Source of the DNA: JAYFRL01 sp034925905
GTDB taxonomy: Bacteria > Bacillota > Clostridia > Lachnospirales > Anaerotignaceae
Length of the DNA stretch: 37,375 nucleotides
Assembly (NCBI GenBank): GCA_034925905.1
Contig: JAYFRL010000036.1
Location: 1-37,375 of the forward strand
Reading direction: 5' to 3'
A program made the translations under genes and the position numbers. This document shows, piece after piece, positions 16,700 through 25,526 of this stretch (position 1 is the first letter of the stretch; each line of letters begins with the position of its first letter). The notes below the pieces were generated by a model. It did no database searches, was not told the DNA's origin, and saw nothing but the letters and a program-made list of their open reading frames with translations.

Positions 16700-17277
16700 A
16701 TGCACATAAAACCAGTCTTTAAAATGCTGTTGGATTTTATGATGACTATCGGACTTTTACTCTTGATGGCTTTTGAACTGGTAGGTAAAGAACTTCACGA
16801 ATGGGTCGGCGCTGGAATCTTTTTATTGTTTATTTTGCATCATGTATTGAATGCACGATGGCTGAAAAGTTTATTAAAAGGCCATTATACGCCATACCGC
16901 ATTTTACAGGCAATGCTGGTGTTTTTCTGCTTTGCTCATATTGGGGTTTCACCTTTATGAGTCTGCATATAGGATTGCACTGGGGGATGGTGCTTGGTGG
17001 CGTTCGTAAGATGATAAGGGAAAAGCCGTCCTTGCTTTGGACTACAGTTTTATGTTTTTGTGGTACAGGCATTGCAGGCTATGGAGTGGCTGTTATGTTT
17101 AAGAGAAACCTGTTTTCTTATCTGTTTTACAGGACGCATTTTGCTATGTTTGATTTTGATGAACCACTGATTTTCTTTTTTGCAGATTATGTAGCTATGA
17201 TGGGTGCATTGATATTTTTGGCTTATTATAGCAGTCGCCTTCTGATCAAAAAAGGAAGGCAAGGAGGTACTCCATGA
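16700..17277 (+). pseudogene. DUF4405-like membrane protein, internal deletion and frameshift
   Basis: Two overlapping frames together resemble a DUF4405 membrane protein. The first (from ATG 16700) gives two membrane helices and the typical HEWVGAGIFLLFILHHVLN segment, ending at 16960. The second frame continues with SYWGFTFMSLHIGLHWG and three further helices to 17277. The join is near 16905-16935. In intact relatives that I recall, about 50 residues lie between these blocks, so an internal deletion together with a frame change has probably removed a helix and a loop. The family is thought to be heme-binding, with conserved His residues in the helices. The end overlaps the next gene by the ATGA arrangement, so translation coupling may still matter. 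Confidence 0.65.
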
Positions 17278-19211
17278 AACCCAAAATCATCATATTGGTG
17301 TTGCTAACTTTGCTGTTGTCTGCCTGCGGATCCATGCAGCAGGAACAATCCGAAAGAACACAGGAGGTCAATGTGTCAAATACAGCAAACAGAGAAAATA
17401 GCGCGGTTAGTACAAAGGGAAATCTTCCACAGTCGCTTCTTGAAATTCCATCGAAATACCACGGTGCGGCAGAGAAGCAAGGGACAGTGGTAAATCTCAC
17501 CTACAGCACCTATGGATCCATGATCTATGAACAGCAAACAAGTGTGCTGACCAAGCGTGCAGTGGTATATCTTCCTTATAGGTATTCGAAAGAGAAAAAG
17601 TACAACGTATTTTATTTAATGCATGGTGGCTGGAGCGACGAAACGACTTATCTGGGTACGCCGGAAAAGCCAAGCGAATTCAAAAATATTCTGGACAATG
17701 CCATGGCAAACGGTGATATTGAGCCGATTATCATTGTTTGCCCCACCTATAACAATACAAGTGACACCGACAGCAGCGATTACAGTCTGGCAATCCAGTT
17801 GACGGACAACTATCACAATGAACTGATCAATGATTTGCTTCCGGCGGTTGAAGGCACTTACAGCACCTATGCTGAAAACGTTACAGCGGATGGACTGCAA
17901 GCCTCTCGTGACCATCGTGCTTTTGGCGGGTTTTCCATGGGCTCTGTTGCAACGTGGCGAACCTTTCAATACTGTCTTGACTATTTCAGGTATTTCATGC
18001 CGTCCTCAGGTAACCTGACAAGCAGTGGTGAGCTTATGGCCTCAATGGTCAAAGACAGCGGACACAACAGGCATGACTTTTTTATTTTTGCCGCCTCCGG
18101 TACAGACGATTTTGCCTATTCCGCCTTTAAGCAGCAGATTGAAGCCATGGCAAACGTGACTGACGGAACCTTCCGTATAGCGGATAACGAAGCAGATGGG
18201 AACCTTTATTTCCTTGAAAAAGAGGGAGGTACACATAGCGGAGAATACGCCATGCAATATATTTATAATGGTCTATGCTGGTTATGGAAAAGCACGGGAA
18301 CTGTTGCTGACGAAAATATTATCCCAGAAGAGGCATTTACCATTGATTCCACTGTCGGTGATGTAATCGGCGATTCTGCGTTTGGCGATTTCGGTCGACT
18401 GCTGTTCCCAGTGGATAGAGCTGTGTCAGAAGATATGACACTTGGCGAGATCAGCGCAAGCAATGTTTATGTTTGGTATTCCAATATTCAGCCAGAGAAA
18501 ACTGTTGAAATACTGAATTCGCTGCGTCAGCAGGCGAATGAAGGAAAACAGATATTTTATAGCATTTATAGCGATGCCGAGATTGCTGAAGATCCTACAA
18601 AAGCGGATACTGGTTTGTTTTTCTTTCATGGAGAACCGGGTAAAGAGTTTGCTGTGATGAATGCGGGCGGTGGGTTTGCATATGTGGGAGCCATGCACGA
18701 CAGCTTTCCCCATGCGCTTGAAGTGAGTAAAGCCGGTTATAATGCCTTCGCTTTAATCTATCGACCGGATTTTCCATATGAGGATTTAGCACAGGCACTT
18801 TGCTTTATTCATGACAATGCACAAGAGTTACAGGTATCACAGCAGAATTACTCACTATGGGGTGGCTCGGCAGGCGCAAGAATGGCGGCCGTCTTGGGCA
18901 ATGCTGACTATTTGCAACAGCTTACAGGCCGTGCTGACATCCCACAGGCAGCTGCAGTTATCATGCAGTACACTGGTTATAATACAGTTTCCGTAAGTGA
19001 TGCGCCAACATATGCCTGTGTTGGCACAAACGATGGTATTGCAAGCTGGCGCACGATGCAAGCACGCCTTGAACGCCTGTCAAGAATGGGCATTCCGACA
19101 GAATTTCATTCCTACGCTGGACTCAGCCATGGCTTTGGCATTGGCACAGGTACTGTCGCCGATGGCTGGATAAAAGATGCCATTGTTTTTTGGCAAACAC
19201 AAATCAAATAA
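17274..19211 (+). CDS. Lipoprotein with two alpha/beta hydrolase domains
   Basis: This 645-residue exported lipoprotein has the lipobox LLSAC with Cys18. The N-terminal domain (about residues 75-340) is of the putative-esterase (feruloyl esterase/EstD-like) type: VFYLMHGGWSDE, nucleophile Ser221 in GGFSMGS, and a His near 321. The C-terminal domain (about residues 400-645) is a second alpha/beta hydrolase: nucleophile Ser532 in WGGSAGAR, Asp in GTNDGIA, and His in LSHGFG. Both domains therefore appear catalytically complete. Feruloyl-esterase-like domains release aromatic acids from plant esters, but the substrate here is unknown. The start codon overlaps the stop of the broken DUF4405 gene. 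The fusion of two esterases in one lipoprotein is uncommon. Confidence 0.85.
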   Translation: MKPKIIILVLLTLLLSACGSMQQEQSERTQEVNVSNTANRENSAVSTKGNLPQSLLEIPSKYHGAAEKQGTVVNLTYSTYGSMIYEQQTSVLTKRAVVYLPYRYSKEKKYNVFYLMHGGWSDETTYLGTPEKPSEFKNILDNAMANGDIEPIIIVCPTYNNTSDTDSSDYSLAIQLTDNYHNELINDLLPAVEGTYSTYAENVTADGLQASRDHRAFGGFSMGSVATWRTFQYCLDYFRYFMPSSGNLTSSGELMASMVKDSGHNRHDFFIFAASGTDDFAYSAFKQQIEAMANVTDGTFRIADNEADGNLYFLEKEGGTHSGEYAMQYIYNGLCWLWKSTGTVADENIIPEEAFTIDSTVGDVIGDSAFGDFGRLLFPVDRAVSEDMTLGEISASNVYVWYSNIQPEKTVEILNSLRQQANEGKQIFYSIYSDAEIAEDPTKADTGLFFFHGEPGKEFAVMNAGGGFAYVGAMHDSFPHALEVSKAGYNAFALIYRPDFPYEDLAQALCFIHDNAQELQVSQQNYSLWGGSAGARMAAVLGNADYLQQLTGRADIPQAAAVIMQYTGYNTVSVSDAPTYACVGTNDGIASWRTMQARLERLSRMGIPTEFHSYAGLSHGFGIGTGTVADGWIKDAIVFWQTQIK

Positions 19212-19229
19212 GATGAGGAAAGAGATATC

Positions 19230-19486
19230 ATGAATAAATGCATTTTAGGCAAAAAACTGGAGCTTTCCGCAATCGGGTTTGACTGTATGGCATGACGGCT
19301 ACGGGTAAAATCTTGGAACTACCAACATTGAACTGACGGTCGAAGAACTAGCACATATCAACGAAGTACTGATTAAAATACCTATCATCGAGAACGATAG
19401 CATGCGGAATTTGCAAAAAGAGCAGGCTTACTATCAGATAAAATGCACGAATCGAGTGGCTGGTGCTTGTATCAGAGGAAAAATAT
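19230..19486 (+). pseudogene. Aldo/keto reductase remnant (both ends only)
   Basis: The ATG at 19230 opens a frame typical of an aldo/keto reductase N-terminus (ILGKKLELSAIGFDCMA) that stops at once. About 45 bases later another frame encodes a family C-terminus (NLGTTNIELTVEELAHINEVL) running to a TAA at 19484-19486. Roughly 270 central residues are missing. This is a deletion relic, probably of a third aldo/keto reductase of the kind seen at 23718. It is likely still transcribed, as it lies between two same-strand genes. A mini-frame of 11 codons at 19522-19557 with a GGAAGGAA site follows; it may be another remnant or nothing. Confidence 0.65.
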
Positions 19487-19570
19487 AATTAATAAAAATC
19501 ATACTAAGGAAGGAATAGAATATGGCAAAACATATGGAAACCTTTCGTAAAAGTTAGGAGACTTAATTTT

Positions 19571-20878
19571 GTGAAACAGCAATCTCAACCAGAACCTTTA
19601 TGGTCAAAAAACTTTATTTTACTTTTAGTCAGTGCGGTTTTCATGTACATATCAACATTTATGTTTACACCGACTTTGCCATTGTACGCACGAAATATTG
19701 GAGCTGTTAATCCTTCAGTGGGCGGCTTTATCATTTTGGTTTATACAGTGGGTTCCCTTGTTCCACGGGTTCTCTGGGGAAATCTGGCCGACAGGTGGCA
19801 GCGTAAGCCGGTCTTTCTGATTGGGGTTATCATCATGGCAGCGGCAGCCCCTTTTTTTGGACTGTTTATGTCGTTGCCTGGGATATTGATCATACGTCTT
19901 ATTCAAGGCGTGGGGTTTAGCGCTTCCTCAACCTCTGGCAGCACGATGGCGGTGGATTTGGTTCCATCGTCACGGATGACGGAAGGCATCGGAGTATACA
20001 CTTTAGCCAATACTGTAGGCATGGCATTGGGGCCAGATTTGGGTTTAAATATACTGCAGAAACGAGGTGCACAATGGCTGTTTAGAGCAGGTGTGATGTC
20101 AGGAATCGTAAGTTTAGGGCTCATCATGTTTTTGAATTACGAGAAAAAACGTGGAGTAAACCGGTTAACACCTAACCCTGCAAATACTGCAATACCAGAT
20201 ACTGAAGTCGCTTCTTTAAGGGCTGTGAAGCTATCCTCCAAACACGTAAAGTTGTTCGAAAGGAGTGTTTTAACCACCAGTCTGGTGGCTTTTTTCGCAG
20301 TTATGCCATACGGTGCAATAATGGCTTATATCGCCAGCTATGGCATTGATCGGGGTGTTGACAATATTGGTTTATATTTTTCTGTATACGCCTTGTCACT
20401 TTTTTTTGTGCGTTTGGTGATTGGTCGATTATCGGATCAGTATGGCGAAACAGTGGTCATCATCCCGGGCATCGCGCTGATGCTTGGAGGTCTGATTGTA
20501 TTGAATTGGGCAAATAACCTGGCAGTTTTTATGTTGTCGGCGGTTTTGTTTGGCCTTGGATTTGGTGTAATTTTTCCTCTTTTACAGTCGATAGCCTATA
20601 TGTTTTGCCCTGAAGGAAGCCGCGGCGCTGCCAGCGCAACACTTTTTTCCACCACTGACTTAGCATATGGACTAGGAGCCGTGATTGTAGGTTTTGGAAT
20701 CAAATCCGTGGGATATGCGGCAGCGTTTGCTGGATTGGCCATCTTTGTAATCATTTCATTCATTTTTTATATGATGCTCATCTATCCTAGGCTTAAATCT
20801 TATCGTAATGAAAAAGCTGACTCAGGCATAGAAAGTGTTAAAAATAATAGTAACAACATGCATAATAATGCGGTTTAA
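19571..20878 (+). CDS. Major facilitator superfamily transporter
   Basis: This 435-residue membrane protein has about twelve predicted helices and the MFS loop signature between helices 2 and 3 (GNLADRWQRKPVF near residues 76-88). A second copy of the fold begins near residue 230, with GRLSDQYGE near residue 295. It resembles drug/metabolite exporters of the bacterial MFS type in gut Clostridia. The start is GTG at 19571 with an AGGAG 10 bases upstream. The next GTG/ATG options would remove the first helix. In this setting it could export a reduced or toxic product, or import the substrate. Direction cannot be read from sequence. Confidence 0.88.
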   Translation: MKQQSQPEPLWSKNFILLLVSAVFMYISTFMFTPTLPLYARNIGAVNPSVGGFIILVYTVGSLVPRVLWGNLADRWQRKPVFLIGVIIMAAAAPFFGLFMSLPGILIIRLIQGVGFSASSTSGSTMAVDLVPSSRMTEGIGVYTLANTVGMALGPDLGLNILQKRGAQWLFRAGVMSGIVSLGLIMFLNYEKKRGVNRLTPNPANTAIPDTEVASLRAVKLSSKHVKLFERSVLTTSLVAFFAVMPYGAIMAYIASYGIDRGVDNIGLYFSVYALSLFFVRLVIGRLSDQYGETVVIIPGIALMLGGLIVLNWANNLAVFMLSAVLFGLGFGVIFPLLQSIAYMFCPEGSRGAASATLFSTTDLAYGLGAVIVGFGIKSVGYAAAFAGLAIFVIISFIFYMMLIYPRLKSYRNEKADSGIESVKNNSNNMHNNAV

Positions 20879-20907
20879 GAATTCTTAACATCTTTTTAAC
20901 GAATTCT
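20878..20907 (+). other. Intergenic hairpin between MFS and SDR genes
   Basis: AGAATTC plus TTAA pairs with TTAA and GAATTCT with a single bulged C and a 7-base loop. It overlaps the MFS stop codon. There is no T run after it, so it is more likely an mRNA end-stabiliser or weak attenuator than a full terminator. Confidence 0.35.
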
Positions 20908-20932
20908 GTTTAATAGAAAGAGAGGTAATAAT

Positions 20933-21763
20933 ATGTCTACATGGTTAATTACTGGTTGTTCAAGCGGCCTCGGACACAGTCTTGCCAAGGCCGTACTGGA
21001 ACGTGGAGATAATGCAGTCGTCACTGCAAGAACACTTTCAGCCATTCAGGGTATTGTAAGCTCCTATCCTGATACAGCACTGGCTCTCCAATTGGATGTA
21101 ACAGACCATACTCAAATTGCTCAGGCGGTTCAGCAGGCAGAAGCCCGATTTGGCGGAGTGGATGTTCTCGTAAACAACGCGGGACACGGTTATCGTGCCG
21201 CCGTGGAAGAGGCGGGAGAAGACGAGGTCAACGAGCTTTTTGCCACCAATTTCTTCGGCCCTATGGCGCTGATGAAGGCTGTGCTGCCTGGCATGAGAAC
21301 GAAGCGCAAGGGTACTATCGTAAATATTTCCTCGATCGCCGCCCGTACTACCGCACCCGGATCTGGCTACTACTCTGCAACGAAATGCGCACTGGAGGGA
21401 TTATCAAGGGGGCTTCAGGTAGAAGGTGCCTCTCTTGGCATAGCGACGATCATCGTTGAACCGGGCGCGTTCAGGACTGATTTCGCTGGGCGCTCCCTGC
21501 AGCAGTCCAGGATTGCCATAACTGATTACGCTGATACTGCCGGACTTCGTCGCATCGGAAATGATAGTACAGACGGTCACCAGATCGGGGATCCAGCGAA
21601 GGGGGCACAGCTTATCATCAAGGCTGTCGAGTCTTCAAATCCCCCTTTTTTACTGGTGCTGGGAAGCGATGGTGTTAAAGTGGTCAGCGACGCGCTCGAC
21701 GCGGACCGCGCTCAGATTGAAGCGTGGAAAAAGGAAAGCTTTACCACAGATTTCTCAGATTAA
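20933..21763 (+). CDS. Short-chain dehydrogenase/reductase
   Basis: This 276-residue classical SDR has the nucleotide-binding TGCSSGLG at residues 8-15, the NNAG motif near residue 88 (VLVNNAGHGYR), and the active site YYSATK near residue 149 preceded by the NISSIAA serine. It reduces a carbonyl or oxidises an alcohol with NAD(P). The length and the VEPGAFRTDFAG block match a group often annotated as oxidoreductases of unknown substrate. AGAGAGG precedes the ATG. It is paralogous to the SDR at 32895, sharing the start, the GYGYR/GHGYR region and VEPGAFRT. It lies between the MFS gene and the iron alcohol dehydrogenase, so it is likely part of the same detoxification or conversion set. Confidence 0.9.
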   Translation: MSTWLITGCSSGLGHSLAKAVLERGDNAVVTARTLSAIQGIVSSYPDTALALQLDVTDHTQIAQAVQQAEARFGGVDVLVNNAGHGYRAAVEEAGEDEVNELFATNFFGPMALMKAVLPGMRTKRKGTIVNISSIAARTTAPGSGYYSATKCALEGLSRGLQVEGASLGIATIIVEPGAFRTDFAGRSLQQSRIAITDYADTAGLRRIGNDSTDGHQIGDPAKGAQLIIKAVESSNPPFLLVLGSDGVKVVSDALDADRAQIEAWKKESFTTDFSD

Positions 21764-21981
21764 ATAGGTACTGCGGTCAAGGCGGTTAACAATGTGTATC
21801 ATCTTTAGTATATAGGGAAATAAGACCTGAAACGAGATGAATGTAATACTGGTAAATGAGTCCGCATACCAATGGTTGCACTGCACCTAAAGTTGGGTGT
21901 TTCCTTCCCAAAGCAGGAAGAAAGAATGTTTGCCAGTTTTATTCAATGACAAATCCTATAAATAAGAAAGGAAAAATTATT

Positions 21982-23151
21982 ATGAACAATTTTATTTTTG
22001 AAAATGCAACTAAGGCAATATTGGGAAAAGATTGCCTAAAAGATAACCTGCCTGGACTTATTACACAATACGGGCCCAATGTAATGCTGGCTTATGGCGG
22101 TGGATCGATCAAACGAAATGGGATTTATGATGAAGTCGTAACAATCCTGCATACTGCCGGAAAAAATGTAGTGGACTTTGATGGGATAATGCCCAACCCT
22201 ACCTATGCAAAGGTATTGGAGGGTGCAAAGCTGGCAAAAGAAAATGCCATTGATTTAATTCTTGCTGTAGGCGGCGGAAGTGTGATGGACTGCTGTAAAG
22301 CGGTTTCACTGGCTTCCGTGTATGACGGTGATGTGTGGCAGGACTTTTGGTCTGCACCGGGTATCATTGATTTCGAACCCTTGCCGCTCGGCATCGTGGT
22401 AACAGTTTCCGGTACCGGTAGTGAGATGAACGGTGGTGCTGTCATTACGAACGAGAATTTGAAAATCAAGACCGGTCGCGATTATCCTGCACTCAATGCG
22501 AAGTTTGCCTTGCTGGACCCTACCTATACTTACTCAGTGCCGACCTTTCAGATGATATCTGGCGGATTTGACAGTTTAAGCCACATGATGGAAATTTACT
22601 TCAGTGAGCCGGACTTGGAAAATGTTTCTGATGACTTGAACGAAGCATTAATGCGAGGGATTATCCGTGACTTACGCGCCGCTATCAAGAACCCACAGGA
22701 CTACAATGCCCGTAGCAACATGATGTGGGAGGCTACTATGGCAGAAAATCGTATTCTCAAGCTTGGTAAAAAGACGGATTTTGAATGCCATATGATGGAG
22801 CATCAGCTGGGTGCCTTCACAAACTGTAACCATGGCGCAGGTCTTGCAGTGCTGCATCCGGTTTATTATCGCCATATCTGTGAAGCAGGCAAAACGAAAT
22901 TTGCAAGATTTGCAACACGTGTGTGGAATATTGATCCGACAGGAAAAACGGACAGTGAACTGGCAAAATCCGGCATAGAAGCTCTTGCGAGCTTTATCAA
23001 GGAAATCGGCCTCCCCACCACGCTTCGGGAGCTTGGTCTTACGAAAGAAACTGACTTGAAAGCAATCGCTGACTCCTGCCCGATTGTGGCGGGAAGCTAC
23101 AAGAAAATGACGCATGAAGAAATCTATGAGATTTTCAAGGAATGTATCTAA
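21982..23151 (+). CDS. Iron-containing alcohol dehydrogenase (YqhD/BDH-like)
   Basis: This 389-residue group III alcohol dehydrogenase has the nucleotide-binding GGGS motifs near residues 39 and 97, and metal ligands Asp197 and His201 in GGFDSLSHMMEI plus His274 and His284 in MMEHQLGAFTNCNHG. It should reduce aldehydes with NADPH (butanol-dehydrogenase/YqhD subgroup). The frame is open for 42 codons further upstream, but those codons are not family-like, and AAGAAAGG before ATG 21982 supports the chosen start. The 218 bases upstream hold no other gene. With the flavoprotein and the aldo/keto reductase that follow closely, it forms a tight four-gene block (21982-25367). Confidence 0.92.
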   Translation: MNNFIFENATKAILGKDCLKDNLPGLITQYGPNVMLAYGGGSIKRNGIYDEVVTILHTAGKNVVDFDGIMPNPTYAKVLEGAKLAKENAIDLILAVGGGSVMDCCKAVSLASVYDGDVWQDFWSAPGIIDFEPLPLGIVVTVSGTGSEMNGGAVITNENLKIKTGRDYPALNAKFALLDPTYTYSVPTFQMISGGFDSLSHMMEIYFSEPDLENVSDDLNEALMRGIIRDLRAAIKNPQDYNARSNMMWEATMAENRILKLGKKTDFECHMMEHQLGAFTNCNHGAGLAVLHPVYYRHICEAGKTKFARFATRVWNIDPTGKTDSELAKSGIEALASFIKEIGLPTTLRELGLTKETDLKAIADSCPIVAGSYKKMTHEEIYEIFKECI

Positions 23152-23163
23152 GGAGGAATTTCT

Positions 23164-23703
23164 ATGAGTAAAAAGGTTTTGATTTTATCCGGTAGCCCAC
23201 GCAAAGGCGGAAACAGTGATCTGTTGTGTGATGAATTTATGCGCGGAGCAGTCGAAAGCGGCAATCAGGTAGAAAAGATTTTTATCCGCAGTAAAAAAAT
23301 TGCGCCCTGCAACGCCTGTTACTATTGCCGCGATAATGGTGGTAAGTGTGCCATTCAGGATGATATGAGTGAAATTTTGGACAAGATGCAGGCCGCAGAT
23401 GTAATTGTTATGGCGAGCCCTGTCTACTTCTATTCCATTGATGCACAGATGAAAACAGTTATTGATCGGTCGTTGGCTCGTTGGACAAGCATTCCAAACA
23501 AAGAGTTTTATTACATCATGACCGCTGCCGAGAAGAGCGCTACAGTAATGGATTGTACGCTGGAATGTTTCCGTGGCTTTGCAACCTGCCTAAATGGCTC
23601 ACAGGAAATTGGGGTCATTTACGGTAAGGGTGTGTATCAGCCCGGTGAAATTCTTGAAATGCCTGCTATGCAGGAAGCCTATAAGATGGGCACAAATGTG
23701 TAA
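23164..23703 (+). CDS. Flavodoxin-fold NAD(P)H oxidoreductase with CX2CX2CX6C motif
   Basis: This 179-residue protein starts with the flavin phosphate loop LILSGSPRKGGNSD and has the ASPVYFYS segment near residue 82, both typical of NADPH-dependent FMN reductases. Cysteines 49, 52, 55 and 62 form a compact CX2CX2CX6C motif like that of iron-sulfur flavoproteins, which carry a 4Fe-4S cluster beside FMN. It is probably a cytoplasmic quinone or electrophile reductase. AAGGAGG precedes the ATG, and it follows the alcohol dehydrogenase by 12 bases. Metal binding is inferred from cysteine spacing only. Confidence 0.85.
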   Translation: MSKKVLILSGSPRKGGNSDLLCDEFMRGAVESGNQVEKIFIRSKKIAPCNACYYCRDNGGKCAIQDDMSEILDKMQAADVIVMASPVYFYSIDAQMKTVIDRSLARWTSIPNKEFYYIMTAAEKSATVMDCTLECFRGFATCLNGSQEIGVIYGKGVYQPGEILEMPAMQEAYKMGTNV

Positions 23704-23717
23704 AGGAGTATAGGGTT

Positions 23718-24719
23718 ATGGAAACAAGAACAATTAGTAAAGATTTTATTACTTCAGCTGTGGGTCTTGGCTGTATGGGACTTTCTCATGGCTATGGTGC
23801 ACCAACGGAAGAAAAGGAGGCAATTGCCTTTATCCGTAGTGCATATGAAATGGGTTATACGTTGTTTGATACTGCTGAGTGCTACGGCACTGCTGATGAT
23901 CCTCATGTCAATGAGCGTCTGGTGGGAGAAGCGCTGCGTTCTTTGCGGAATCAGGTGAAGATCATCACCAAATTTGGTATCCATTTTGATTTGAACGACG
24001 GACAGGTCAACCATGGTGTGATTCCGGATGCACGTCCAGAAGTGATTAGAGCATCAGTGGATGGTAGTTTAAAACGTCTGCAAACCGATCATATTGATCT
24101 CTATTTTCAACACCGCATAGATCCAACAGTAGAGCCTGAGTCTGTTGCAGAGGTCATGGCAGAGCTTATCAAAGAGGGGAAAATCCTGAATTGGGGCATT
24201 AGTGAGGCAAATGAGGAATATCTGCGCCGCGCCCATGCGGTTTGCCCTGTGACAGCAGTGGAAAACCGCTATTCTATGATGGCACGACAATACGAAGCCA
24301 TGTTTCCGTTGCTTGAGGAACTGCATGTAGGGTTAGTCGCTTTTTCACCTATGGCAAATGGCTTTTTAACCGGACAATATGGAAAAGGCACTACCTTTGA
24401 TACAAAGCTTGATTATCGCAGCAAAATGTCGCAGTTTACAGATGAAGCCATCGACAAAAACCAGGAGCTGCTTGCACTACTCAGCAGAATGGCCGAAGAA
24501 AAGAACGCAACGCAGGGTCAGATTTCGTTGGCATGGATGCTTTGCAAAAAGCCCTACATTGTGCCGATTCCCGGTACACGCAAGTTAGAGCGATTGAAAG
24601 AAAACGGTGCATCTGCAACAGTCAGGCTGACCGCAGTCGAGGTACAGGCACTGGATGTAGCATTAGACAGCATGGAGATGTCCGCCGTGTTTGGTGGCTC
24701 AAAAATCGTAAAAAGATAA
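23718..24719 (+). CDS. Aldo/keto reductase
   Basis: This 333-residue aldo/keto reductase belongs to the longer AKR13-like type. The catalytic tetrad is visible: Asp51 and Tyr56 in LFDTAECYG, Lys85 in IITKFG, and His132 in YFQHRID. The C-terminal NADP-binding segment is IVPIPGTRKLERLKEN near residue 280. It reduces aldehydes, ketones or quinones. It is 14 bases after the flavoprotein and 12 bases before the next flavoprotein, so it belongs to the same transcript. The first residues (GLGCMGLSHGYG) match the decayed copy at 19230 in type, suggesting earlier duplication. Confidence 0.92.
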   Translation: METRTISKDFITSAVGLGCMGLSHGYGAPTEEKEAIAFIRSAYEMGYTLFDTAECYGTADDPHVNERLVGEALRSLRNQVKIITKFGIHFDLNDGQVNHGVIPDARPEVIRASVDGSLKRLQTDHIDLYFQHRIDPTVEPESVAEVMAELIKEGKILNWGISEANEEYLRRAHAVCPVTAVENRYSMMARQYEAMFPLLEELHVGLVAFSPMANGFLTGQYGKGTTFDTKLDYRSKMSQFTDEAIDKNQELLALLSRMAEEKNATQGQISLAWMLCKKPYIVPIPGTRKLERLKENGASATVRLTAVEVQALDVALDSMEMSAVFGGSKIVKR

Positions 24720-24731
24720 GGAGGATGTGAG

Positions 24732-25367
24732 ATGAAAGTATTGCTTGTAAACGGTAGCCCACATAAAAATGGCTGCACCTATACTGCACTGAAAGAAGTT
24801 GCTGGTGTATTAAATAACGAAGGAATTGAAACGGAAATTTTTTGGATTGGAAATAAACCTCTTTCCGGATGCATTGCCTGTAAAACCTGTGTTACGAAGC
24901 ATGCCTGTGTATTTAATGATACCGTCAATGAATTTTTGGATAAGGCGACCGATTTTGACGGCTTTATCTTTGGTACACCGGTTCACTGGGCGGGCGCAAC
25001 TGGTGGAATGACTTCCTTTTTGGATCGTGTATTTTATGCGGATTTCTGCGGTGGAAGGAACAACTTTACATTGAAGCCCGCCGCTGCTGTGATGTCAGCC
25101 CGTCGTGCGGGAACTACAGCAACATGGGATCAAATGAACAAATATTTTGGCTTGATGCAGATGCCAATCGTTACTTCCCGATATTGGAACATGGTTCATG
25201 GTGCTACACCTGAGCAGGTTCAAAAGGATGAAGAAGGGATGCAAATCATGCGCATTCTTGGCAAAAACATGGCATTTATGCTCAAGTGTAAGGAAGCTGG
25301 ATTGAAAGCAGGTGTTGCTCTGCCAGAGTCGGAAGACATCACCTTTACCAATTTTATTCGGGAATAA
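24732..25367 (+). CDS. Iron-sulfur-flavoprotein-like oxidoreductase (211 residues)
   Basis: This 211-residue flavodoxin-fold protein has the phosphate loop VNGSPHKNGCTYTAL near residues 6-20, the cysteine motif CX2CX2CX5C at 47, 50, 53 and 59 (CIACKTCVTKHAC), and GTPVHWAGATGGM near residue 80. The cysteine pattern matches iron-sulfur flavoproteins. It is likely a cytoplasmic FMN-dependent reductase. A close paralogue of identical length sits at 33806 and shares ARRAGTTA, SRYWNMVHG and the NF(I/V)RE end. GGAGGATG lies before the ATG. It ends the four-gene block, before a probable terminator. Confidence 0.85.
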   Translation: MKVLLVNGSPHKNGCTYTALKEVAGVLNNEGIETEIFWIGNKPLSGCIACKTCVTKHACVFNDTVNEFLDKATDFDGFIFGTPVHWAGATGGMTSFLDRVFYADFCGGRNNFTLKPAAAVMSARRAGTTATWDQMNKYFGLMQMPIVTSRYWNMVHGATPEQVQKDEEGMQIMRILGKNMAFMLKCKEAGLKAGVALPESEDITFTNFIRE

Positions 25368-25375
25368 GTAAGAAT

Positions 25376-25432
25376 GAAGGCAACAGAGAAAGGAGTTCTT
25401 ACTCCAAATCCCGTTGCTTCCGTATTGCTTTT
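25376..25432 (+). terminator. Possible terminator after the reductase block
   Basis: GAAG-CAAC (25376-25384, one bulged G) pairs with GTTGCTTC (25413-25420), and an inner GGAG/CTCC hairpin sits inside. A T-rich stretch (TTGCTTTTTATTC) follows after about 5 bases. It separates the cytoplasmic reductase block from the exported-protein run. Confidence 0.4.
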
Positions 25433-25526
25433 TATTCAATTCTACTGATATGAATTATCAACAATCTGAGATTGGCTGGAAAATAGGCCGAAGTCGGATG
25501 AACAATAACAAAAAGGAGTGTATTTT

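Noticed and set aside
21856..21981. Upstream extension of the iron alcohol dehydrogenase
   Set aside because: The codons are not family-like, and a better-placed ATG exists at 21982.
22672..23115. 147-codon minus-strand frame
   Set aside because: Antisense to the iron alcohol dehydrogenase, with no supporting start site.
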